Shown: positions 1-5,115 of the stretch, one piece after another
How the letters are laid out: every line of letters begins with the position of its first letter
How positions within the stretch are numbered: the first letter of the stretch is position 1
Assembly (NCBI GenBank): GCA_902782655.1
Contig: CACZNY010000381.1
Coordinates: forward strand, 1-5,115
From: an uncultured Lachnospiraceae bacterium
GTDB lineage: Bacteria; Bacillota; Clostridia; Lachnospirales; Lachnospiraceae
Length of the DNA: 5,115 bases
Direction: 5' to 3'
The notes under the pieces: generated by a model
Seen by the model: only the letters and a program-made list of their open reading frames with translations
What the model was told of the DNA's origin: nothing
Database searches by the model: none
Made by a program: the position numbers and the translations under genes

Positions 1-1542
1 ATGATTTTACTGATAGTAGATGACGAAAAGCTGACCCGCAGCGGTCTCATATCCTCCATCGACTGGGACAGCCTGGGCATTGAAAGGATAATCGAAGCCT
101 CTAACGGGAGCGAAGGGATACGGCTTGCAAAGGAGGAGCATCCTGACATTATCCTTACCGACATGCGCATGCCACGGATGGACGGAGTCACAATGGCAAG
201 GAGAGTCAGGGAGTGCCTTCCGGATTCCGCCATTATCTTTATGAGCGGCTATTCCGACAAGGAGTATCTCAAGGCCGCCATAGACCTGAAGGCTGTCAGC
301 TATGTGGAAAAGCCTCTGGATACCGCAGAGGTTTCCGACGCGATCAAAAAAGCCTCAGAGGAGCTCATCGCAAGGGGGTATGTAAAACGCGGACTCAATG
401 CCTCCAAAAAGGAAAACGAGTATCATCTGGCAGAGCTTCTGACGAAGCCTGCTCCGGCAGATTTCCCCAATGATACGGCTCTTCCGGAGGGCATGAATGC
501 GGAGGATCACTTCACCTGCATGATATTGAAGTTTTCGGCTCACCCCGCAGGATTTCCCGACGACCTTTCAGAGTTCACCTCCAGAATAAAGCTCAGAGAG
601 CTTCATACGGAGAAAGAAAATAACTGTCTTTGTTATTTCCTTTACGGCAATAAAGCCGAGAAGAAGACTCTGCTGAAGCTTTGCGGCGAAATACAAAAAG
701 CCTGCTCCGGGACCGGCCTTTCCTGTATCGCCTTAGGCGACAGCTTCCGGGGTATCAGACATGCCTATGATTCATATGCCGCTGCCGTTATCCTGCTTCA
801 GGAAGCTTTTTATCACGAGCCTGTTGCGATCCTGTCAAACAGCGACGATATGACGGCCGCCCCGCCCATAATAAAAGATCTGTCGCCTGAATATGAGGAA
901 GCCCTCGAATCAGGGGATACTGCCCGTATAGATGCAGTGCTTAATGATATACTCGCACAGTTTTCTCCTCCCTGCAGGCTTCTTCCCAGCCAGGTCAAGG
1001 ATTTTTACTATCAGCTTTTTCTGATACTTCAAAAAGCCGTGCGTCATGCCCAGATGTCGGAGATGATCCTTAAGGACGGACATTCCATCTGGGATACAGT
1101 TGAAAGCGCTGAAAGCCTGAGCTCACTGCACGGTGAGCTGAAAAAGCTTACCGGAAAGTATATGGCAGGTCTTTCTACCCGCAATACGGAAAGCAGCATG
1201 ATCTATGCAATAAAAGAATTCATCAGACAGAATTACCGCAATGAATCCCTCTCCATCAAATCCGTAAGCGATCATGTAAACAGGTCTGCTCCCTATGTCT
1301 GCACCCTCTTTAAGACAGAGACCGGACTTACGCTCAATCAGTATATTACGGGCTACAGGATAGAAAAGGCTCAGGAGCTGCTTGCGGATCCCAGATACAA
1401 GATCACGGATGTGGCCTCGAAGGTCGGATATAATGACGTTAATTACTTTGGAAAGATATTCAAAAAAATAACGAATTTTTCACCCTCGGAATTCAGGACG
1501 AGTCTTTCCGTTGACGGCATCAAAGCATCGGAGAAGAGATGA
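1..1542 (+). CDS. YesN-type response regulator, receiver plus AraC-family DNA-binding domain
   Basis: Two-component response regulator of 513 residues, expected to be a cytoplasmic DNA-binding transcription factor phosphorylated by the kinase encoded next to it. Seen in sequence: an N-terminal receiver domain (about 1-120) opening with LLIVDDE (acidic pair D7/D8), phospho-acceptor D54 in LTDMRMP, the switch serine S82 in MSGYS, and the conserved lysine K104 in VEKP. A long middle region (about 130-395) has no domain I can name, as is usual for this family. The C-terminus (about 400-500) is an AraC/XylS module with two helix-turn-helix units, near 418-439 and 467-490, ending in the family signature GYNDVNYFGKIFKK...SPSEFR. 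The ATG at base 1 suits a receiver start (MILLIVDDEK), but its ribosome binding site lies outside the window, so a slightly earlier start cannot be excluded. It overlaps the kinase gene by 4 bases. By analogy with YesN-like regulators it probably controls carbohydrate genes; the target is not shown. Confidence 0.95.
   Translation: MILLIVDDEKLTRSGLISSIDWDSLGIERIIEASNGSEGIRLAKEEHPDIILTDMRMPRMDGVTMARRVRECLPDSAIIFMSGYSDKEYLKAAIDLKAVSYVEKPLDTAEVSDAIKKASEELIARGYVKRGLNASKKENEYHLAELLTKPAPADFPNDTALPEGMNAEDHFTCMILKFSAHPAGFPDDLSEFTSRIKLRELHTEKENNCLCYFLYGNKAEKKTLLKLCGEIQKACSGTGLSCIALGDSFRGIRHAYDSYAAAVILLQEAFYHEPVAILSNSDDMTAAPPIIKDLSPEYEEALESGDTARIDAVLNDILAQFSPPCRLLPSQVKDFYYQLFLILQKAVRHAQMSEMILKDGHSIWDTVESAESLSSLHGELKKLTGKYMAGLSTRNTESSMIYAIKEFIRQNYRNESLSIKSVSDHVNRSAPYVCTLFKTETGLTLNQYITGYRIEKAQELLADPRYKITDVASKVGYNDVNYFGKIFKKITNFSPSEFRTSLSVDGIKASEKR
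1530..1533 (+). promoter_or_regulatory. Ribosome binding site of the sensor kinase gene
   Basis: GGAG lies inside the last codons of the response regulator gene, 5 bases before the ATG at 1539. With the ATGA stop/start overlap it supports this start and suggests translational coupling of regulator and kinase. Confidence 0.6.
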
Positions 1543-3338
1543 TAAAGTCATTCAGGGACGCCTCCATAAGAACCAAGCTGATCTTTACGCACCTTCTTCT
1601 CATTATCCTGCCCACCATTCTTATAATAGCGATCTTTTATTCCTCCCTCTACGACCTGATCGTAAACGATTCCGTAAGACAGGAGTTTGCCACCTCCAGG
1701 CAGAGCGCCGAGGCTCTGGAGGCACAGCTTCTTCCGATCTCCGCCGTCTCCTCCGCGATCCGAAGCAACACCTTTATAAGGCAGCTTTGCACAGACTCTG
1801 TCTCAGAGGATGAAAAACAGGCTCTGGTACGTAACAACGGCGCTTTAAGCGACCTGAGCACACAGATAAATTCAGATGTGGACGGCACGATCATCACATC
1901 GATCCACATATATACCGATCACGTCCCCGATGAGCTGTACCATAACTGGCTGCTTGAGGATTTCTTTCTTCCCGAGGCAGAGTCCAGAGGCACCTATTGG
2001 CATGGCATAATGACTTCCTCCGCCAGAACGGAGCTTTACTGTCCTTCATTCTATCTGTCCCACGGGGAAATAGCTGATTATGGCTCGCTTGCATATATAG
2101 AGAAGCTGTATCCTACATCCAAAGCCTCCTATGCTTCTCCCTCCTATCTTGCCATATATTTCTCATCAGAGGATCTCTCCAGGATCCTGAAGCAGAATAT
2201 AACACTGAATCAGGGCGTGGCCTATATAATCAACGAGAGGGATTCCATCGTCGCAAGCTCAGACGAGGCTCTTGCCGGAGCCTTTCATATGGATTACGGC
2301 ACTGTAAGGAATATAGCTTCCTCAGGTGAAGGTTATAACTCAAGAGTAGTCCTGGATCAGGAGGTCTATGCCGCAGGCTTCAGTCTGGGAAATACAGACT
2401 GGTATATGGCAAGCGTCATGCCATCCTCCTATGTCACGCACAGTGGCGTTGTGTTCATCAGATATTTTGCGCTGGTCTACCTTATCACTCTGGTCATCGC
2501 TTTTCTGATAGCCCTTTTTCTTTCGAGATCCATCAATCTGCGTCTTTTTGCCATAATAGACAGAATGCGTGAAGCCCGCTCCCATCCTCCCGTAAGCCTG
2601 CCCGATCCTGTAACCCACGATGAGATAGGAGAGCTCACGGATTCCTATAATTACATGGCTACAAGACAGAACCTTCTTCTGAAGCGGCAGCAGGAAACGG
2701 CAGAAGAGCTCAGGACTTTGGAGATAAGCGCGCTGCAGGCTCAGATCAACCCCCATTTCCTGTACAACACCATGGACATGATCAACTGGCTTTCCCAGTC
2801 CGGCGAGCAGGAGGAGGTCACAAGGGCGATACAGGCTCTATCCAGCTTTTACAAGCTTACCTTAAGCCGCAAGGATCCCATAACAGACCTGCGCTCAGAG
2901 CTTGACCATATAAAACTTTATGTGGAGCTTCAGAATATGCGTTTTGAGGAAAGGATCACGCTTACCGTAGACATCCCTGATGAGCTGCTTTCCGTAAGGC
3001 TTCCCAAGCTGACCCTTCAGCCCATAGTGGAGAACTCAATACTTCACGGTATCCTTGAAAAGGAATCACAGGAAGGCACCATAGTAGTCGCCGGCTGGGA
3101 GGATTCCGGGGATGCAGTGATCCTTATCTCAGATAACGGTGTAGGAATGGATGAAGAGACTCTGGCCACTGTCCTTTCGGGAGAAAATAAAAAAGCGACG
3201 GGCACGAACATAGCAGTGTTCAATACCCATCGCAGATTAAAGAGCCTTTTCGGTGATGCCTACGGTCTGAGCTACAGCTCAGTTCCCGGGGAAGGCACCG
3301 ATGTAGAGATCCGTATCCCCCTTTATCAATCCAAATGA
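1539..3338 (+). CDS. YesM-type membrane sensor histidine kinase
   Basis: Sensor histidine kinase of 599 residues, the likely partner of the upstream response regulator (ATGA overlap). Seen in order: a short cytoplasmic N-terminus; transmembrane segment 1 (about 16-37, LLLIILPTILIIAIF); a large extracellular region (about 38-303), probably a Cache-type ligand-sensing domain by position and size; transmembrane segment 2 (about 304-329); a HAMP-like linker (about 327-380, with DEIGELTDSYN); the LytS/YesM-type phospho-acceptor motif QAQINPHFLYN with H406; and an ATPase domain with N-box PIVENSILHG (N499), G1 box DNGVGM (532-537), a G2-like GTNIAVFN segment (555-562) and terminal PGEGTDVEI. All catalytic motifs are intact and the length is usual for the family. 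Ligands of such kinases are typically sugars or oligosaccharides, but none can be read from this sequence. The gene's 3' end runs 13 bases into the 3' end of the opposite-strand mutarotase gene. Confidence 0.95.
   Translation: MIKSFRDASIRTKLIFTHLLLIILPTILIIAIFYSSLYDLIVNDSVRQEFATSRQSAEALEAQLLPISAVSSAIRSNTFIRQLCTDSVSEDEKQALVRNNGALSDLSTQINSDVDGTIITSIHIYTDHVPDELYHNWLLEDFFLPEAESRGTYWHGIMTSSARTELYCPSFYLSHGEIADYGSLAYIEKLYPTSKASYASPSYLAIYFSSEDLSRILKQNITLNQGVAYIINERDSIVASSDEALAGAFHMDYGTVRNIASSGEGYNSRVVLDQEVYAAGFSLGNTDWYMASVMPSSYVTHSGVVFIRYFALVYLITLVIAFLIALFLSRSINLRLFAIIDRMREARSHPPVSLPDPVTHDEIGELTDSYNYMATRQNLLLKRQQETAEELRTLEISALQAQINPHFLYNTMDMINWLSQSGEQEEVTRAIQALSSFYKLTLSRKDPITDLRSELDHIKLYVELQNMRFEERITLTVDIPDELLSVRLPKLTLQPIVENSILHGILEKESQEGTIVVAGWEDSGDAVILISDNGVGMDEETLATVLSGENKKATGTNIAVFNTHRRLKSLFGDAYGLSYSSVPGEGTDVEIRIPLYQSK
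3326..3338. other. Tail-to-tail coding overlap of two operons
   Basis: The kinase stop TGA is at 3336-3338 on the plus strand. The mutarotase stop TGA is at 3328-3326 on the minus strand. The final codons of both genes therefore share 13 base pairs, with no intergenic space and no intrinsic terminator between the operons. Any transcription stop for either operon must lie inside the opposite gene or further on. The nearest small inverted pattern, CCGG...CCGG just past the kinase stop, is only a 4-base stem inside the conserved NPDNSPVS codons of the mutarotase and lacks a T-run. Confidence 0.9.
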
Positions 3339-3637
3339 AATAATACAGGAAGGTCTATGCTCACCGGGCTGTTATCCGGATTTGTCTCCATTATGTCTGC
3401 CATGAAATCCCACCATTTTCTGTTGATGGCAGTATCGGCTCCCTTAGCCCAAAGCTCCTCATCCTCGATCTCGATATATCCGAAAAGCGTAAGGGTCTCC
3501 TTGTCAAGGCAGATGGTATAATTCCTCCCCCCATGCTCATGGATCATATCGACCATCTCCGGCCAAAGCTCATTATGCCTTTTTTCGTATTCCTTCTCCT
3601 GTCCGGGATACAGCTTCATCTTAAATGTCTTTATCAT
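3326..3637 (-). CDS. rhaM: L-rhamnose mutarotase family protein (RhaM/YiiL type, DUF718)
   Basis: Small cytoplasmic enzyme of 103 residues, the usual length for the family, which interconverts the alpha and beta anomers of L-rhamnose. Seen: N-terminal KTFKMKLYPGQEKEYEKRHN with Y17 and H21, matching the tyrosine/histidine pair (Y18, H22) at the active site of the E. coli protein; LWPEM at 24-28; HGGRNYTICLD at 35-45; the double tryptophan W75/W76 in RKWWDFM; and the near-invariant NPDNSPVS at 86-93. Start ATG at 3637 is fixed by a strong ribosome binding site 5 bases upstream. It is the last visible gene of the minus-strand operon, 11 bases after the cupin gene. The family match is firm. The sugar could be a related 6-deoxysugar or other aldose, and no rhamnose isomerase, kinase or aldolase lies in this window to confirm rhamnose. 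Confidence 0.92.
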   Translation of the reverse strand: MIKTFKMKLYPGQEKEYEKRHNELWPEMVDMIHEHGGRNYTICLDKETLTLFGYIEIEDEELWAKGADTAINRKWWDFMADIMETNPDNSPVSIDLPVLFHLD

Positions 3638-3642
3638 TTCCG

Positions 3643-3650
3643 CCTCCTTT
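3643..3650 (-). promoter_or_regulatory. Strong ribosome binding site of rhaM
   Basis: On the minus strand AAAGGAGG ends 5 bases before the rhaM ATG. It overlaps the stop codon TAA (3651-3649) of the preceding cupin gene, so terminating ribosomes could reload directly. It is the best Shine-Dalgarno sequence among those visible in the operon. Confidence 0.85.
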
Positions 3651-3984
3651 ATGATCTTATTATCAACGCCATAAAAACCAGTGGCTCCTTGCCGTAAGGT
3701 TTTATCTCATGCCCCATTCCGTCAGTGGTAAATGTCATTTCTCCCGGATAAACCCTTCGCATCCGGCCATTATCATTATATTCCGCTGTCCCCGACAGCA
3801 CATAGTAGATCTCACTGTCGCCGTGATGCTCATGCCACCCTATGGAAGAGCCGGGATAAACCGTTATCTCCGCATAGAGCTTACAGGAATCGGGCATCTC
3901 ACATGCACCCTTAAGATGTCTGAAGGTCGCCTGCCCATCACCGCCCTCGCAGTGGGGTATCACCTCTATCACCGGATTCATCAT
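3649..3984 (-). CDS. Small single-domain cupin protein (Cupin_2 type)
   Basis: Cytoplasmic protein of 111 residues (no signal peptide) forming one cupin beta-barrel. Cupin motif 1 is complete: G45-X5-H51-X-H53-X4-E58-X6-G65, giving three likely metal ligands. Motif 2 is G81-X5-T87-X-G89-X2-H92, supplying the fourth ligand but with threonine where the consensus has proline. Small cupins of this size include sugar-processing enzymes (for example the pectin-pathway protein KdgF and some sugar isomerases) as well as ligand-binding proteins; the sequence does not decide which. Lying between a glycyl radical activase and a mutarotase, a role on a sugar or sugar-derived substrate is plausible (inference). 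The first ATG overlaps the activase stop as TGATG. A second ATG follows immediately at 3981 and is better spaced (6 rather than 3 bases) from the TAGGCGG ribosome binding site, so the protein may be 110 residues. Confidence 0.88.
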   Translation of the reverse strand: MMNPVIEVIPHCEGGDGQATFRHLKGACEMPDSCKLYAEITVYPGSSIGWHEHHGDSEIYYVLSGTAEYNDNGRMRRVYPGEMTFTTDGMGHEIKPYGKEPLVFMALIIRS

Positions 3985-4784
3985 CAGCCGCCTATCTGGC
4001 AGTAAAGCCCGGTTATCCGCTCTATAGCTGCCTTAAAGCCCTGCATCTTTTCTTCTGATGGTCTGGCCGCATTTCCCATGGGATAATCCCTTCCGAGTCC
4101 CGTGTATTTTCCCTCCCCGAAATTGTGGTACGGCAGGATATCTATCTCATCCACACCCGGCAGTGAATCGGCGAAACGGGCTATATCAAGAAGCTCCTTT
4201 TCCGTATCATTGAATCCGGGCACCACCGGAACCCTGATTATCAGATGCGTCATTCCGCTTGCGGCAATCCTTTTTGCATTCTCAACCATAAGGGTATTTT
4301 CCCTTCCGCACCACTGCTGATGCTTCAGGGGATCCATATGCTTGATATCCATAAGGTATGTATCAAGATAAGGAAGTATCCCCTCTATCGTCTCATACTT
4401 TGCAAAGCCCATACTTTCAAGAGCGGTATTGACACCGAGAGCCTTGCCGGCCTTGAGCAGCGCCTCCGCAAACTCAGGCTGCAGCAGACTCTCTCCCCCC
4501 GATAGTGTCAATCCGCCGTCCGAGCGGCTGTAATACGGCATATCCCGTCTCACGGTCTGCATGACCTCTCTTACGGTCACATCTCTTCCGTATACTCTGG
4601 GCTTGCCGCTTATCATCATAGTCTCAATGTCAAAGCTCTGCGATTCCGGATTGCAGCACCAGCGGCACCGCAGCGCGCAGCCCTTGAGAAACACAATAGT
4701 ACGTATCCCGATGCCATCGTGGATCGAATACCTCTGTATATCAAATATCCTGCCTTTTACATTCAAATAGCTGTAATCTTCCAT
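3984..4784 (-). CDS. Glycyl radical enzyme activating enzyme (radical SAM), short form without ferredoxin insert
   Basis: Radical-SAM protein of 266 residues that should cleave S-adenosylmethionine at a 4Fe-4S cluster to abstract hydrogen from the radical glycine of its partner, the enzyme encoded immediately upstream. Seen: activase signature GRIFDIQRYSIHDGIGIRT (11-29); cluster motif C36-X3-C40-X2-C43, followed by C44 and NPES; SAM-binding SGGES (95-99); ALESMGF (121-127); DIKHMD (146-151); RVPVVPGFND (184-193); and ILPYHNFGEGKY (216-227). CNPES and the N-terminus resemble activases of glycerol/propanediol dehydratase-like enzymes, yet the ferredoxin-like insert usual there (two further Cys-rich 4Fe-4S motifs after CNPES) is absent. 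Only C159 and C262 remain outside the first motif. Length therefore approaches that of pyruvate formate-lyase activase (about 246). Start ATG 4784 lies 10 bases after the upstream stop; its ribosome binding site is weak (AGAG or GAAAAG). Specific partner assignment rests on adjacency. Confidence 0.95.
   Translation of the reverse strand: MEDYSYLNVKGRIFDIQRYSIHDGIGIRTIVFLKGCALRCRWCCNPESQSFDIETMMISGKPRVYGRDVTVREVMQTVRRDMPYYSRSDGGLTLSGGESLLQPEFAEALLKAGKALGVNTALESMGFAKYETIEGILPYLDTYLMDIKHMDPLKHQQWCGRENTLMVENAKRIAASGMTHLIIRVPVVPGFNDTEKELLDIARFADSLPGVDEIDILPYHNFGEGKYTGLGRDYPMGNAARPSEEKMQGFKAAIERITGLYCQIGG
3988..3994 (-). promoter_or_regulatory. Ribosome binding site of the cupin gene
   Basis: Minus-strand TAGGCGG lies inside the last codons of the activase gene, 3 bases before the ATG at 3984 and 6 bases before the ATG at 3981. 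The spacing slightly favours the second ATG as the true start. Confidence 0.5.
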
Positions 4785-4794
4785 ACTTTTCGCT

Positions 4795-5115
4795 CTATCT
4801 GTGAAGTCCCTGCTCAGTACGCCTGATTATATCATCCTGCAGGGATTTTGAGAGTGTCGTAAAGAGTGCGGAATACCCGGCGACCCTTACTACAAGCCCT
4901 GCGTATTTCTCCGGATGCTTTTGCGCATCTATCAGGGTCTCGCGATCAACTACATTAAACTGCATATGCATACCCTTCTGGTCAAAGAAACCGCGTACAA
5001 GGGAAACAAAATCCTCCAGATCCTTCTCAGTGTTCATTGCCGTAGGATGTATCTTCATGTTGAAAAGAGTGCCGTTTGAGGCATCGGCATGATCCAGTCT
5101 TGCGACGGAATTACA
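4795..5115 (-). CDS. Glycyl radical enzyme, C-terminal fragment (glycerol/propanediol dehydratase-like PFL2 group)
   Basis: The reading frame stays open to the right edge, so only the last 106 codons are visible. The start and the catalytic Cys loop lie outside. The ATG at 5058 is an internal methionine, not the start: the 19 codons before it (CNSVARLDHADASNGTLFN) belong to the conserved domain. Seen: ASNGTLFNMKIHPTAM, then GFFDQKGMHMQFNVVD, DAQKHPEKYAGLVVRVAGYS, and the tail LQDDIIRRTEQ. This is the glycine radical domain that carries the stored radical, with the radical Gly in RVAGYS, 26 residues before the C-terminus. The pattern resembles B12-independent glycerol/propanediol dehydratases and PflD-like proteins more than true pyruvate formate-lyase. 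Substrate is not determined: dehydration of a diol such as 1,2-propanediol from rhamnose, or another sugar-derived substrate, are options. Expected to be a cytoplasmic, oxygen-sensitive homodimer. Stop TAG lies 10 bases before the activase start. Confidence 0.93.
   Translation of the reverse strand, partial: CNSVARLDHADASNGTLFNMKIHPTAMNTEKDLEDFVSLVRGFFDQKGMHMQFNVVDRETLIDAQKHPEKYAGLVVRVAGYSALFTTLSKSLQDDIIRRTEQGLHR
4870..4887 (-). other. Glycyl radical loop (RVAGYS) of the glycyl radical enzyme
   Basis: The codons for R-V-A-G-Y-S encode the fingerprint loop of glycyl radical enzymes. The radical-bearing glycine is the GGG codon at 4878-4876 on the minus strand. The residue set is intact, which argues the enzyme is active rather than a decayed copy. 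Confidence 0.9.

Noticed and set aside
213..473. Plus-strand open frame of 86 codons inside the response regulator gene
   Set aside because: Lies wholly within the receiver-coding region in another frame, has no ribosome binding site of note and no recognisable protein features.
1511..1813. Plus-strand open frame of 100 codons bridging the regulator/kinase junction
   Set aside because: Overlaps two well-supported genes in a different frame. Its composition (rich in Arg, Pro, His) looks like a frame-shifted reading of the kinase membrane segment.
2340..2756. Minus-strand open frame of 138 codons inside the kinase gene
   Set aside because: Antisense to the second membrane segment and HAMP region of an intact kinase. 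No family resemblance.
3357..3382. Possible hairpin CCGG...CCGG after the kinase stop as a terminator
   Set aside because: Stem of only four bases, no T-run on either strand, and the bases encode the invariant NPDNSPVS motif of the mutarotase, which explains the pattern.
3709..4005. Plus-strand open frames opposite the cupin gene
   Set aside because: Antisense shadows. The cupin on the minus strand has full metal-binding motifs and operon spacing.
4102..4770. Three plus-strand open frames opposite the activase gene
   Set aside because: Antisense to an intact radical-SAM protein with all core motifs. No independent features.
4795..5058. Stand-alone 87-residue glycyl radical protein (like the small GrcA/YfiD spare-part proteins)
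   Set aside because: The frame stays open upstream to the window edge, and the preceding 19 codons match the conserved dehydratase-type domain (ASNGTLFN), so this is the end of a full-size enzyme and not a separate small protein.

Overview
The window is almost entirely coding. It holds the meeting point of two convergent operons from what is probably a gut- or rumen-type anaerobe of the Bacillota, most likely Clostridia / Lachnospiraceae. That placement is an inference from the YesM/YesN-type two-component pair, the oxygen-sensitive glycyl radical enzyme (GRE), the strong AAAGGAGG ribosome binding site, and frequent AGG/AGA (Arg) and ATA (Ile) codons at a base composition near 50% GC by eye. 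No rRNA, tRNA, CRISPR array, insertion sequence or long repeat was seen.

Left half, plus strand (1-3338): a response regulator with an N-terminal receiver domain and a C-terminal AraC-type DNA-binding domain (YesN type), overlapping by 4 bases (ATGA) a membrane sensor histidine kinase with an extracellular sensor domain, HAMP segment and His_kinase/HATPase catalytic part (YesM type). Such pairs typically control carbohydrate uptake and breakdown.

Right half, minus strand (read from 5115 down to 3326): the last 106 codons of a GRE of the glycerol/propanediol dehydratase-like (PFL2/PflD/DhaB) group including its radical glycine loop; its radical-SAM activating enzyme, notably short because it lacks the usual ferredoxin-like two-cluster insert; a 111-residue single-domain cupin; and a 103-residue L-rhamnose mutarotase-family protein (RhaM). 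Spacings are +10, -1 and +11 bases, so these four are almost certainly one operon whose promoter lies beyond the right edge.

How they may work together (inference): the sensor kinase detects an extracellular sugar or sugar oligomer, the regulator switches on local genes, the mutarotase supplies the required sugar anomer, and the GRE with its activase performs an anaerobic radical reaction on the sugar or a product such as 1,2-propanediol; the cupin is an unassigned sugar isomerase-like or ligand-binding protein. The substrate cannot be read from this window because the GRE active-site region is cut off. The two operons overlap tail to tail by 13 bases, leaving no room for an intergenic terminator.
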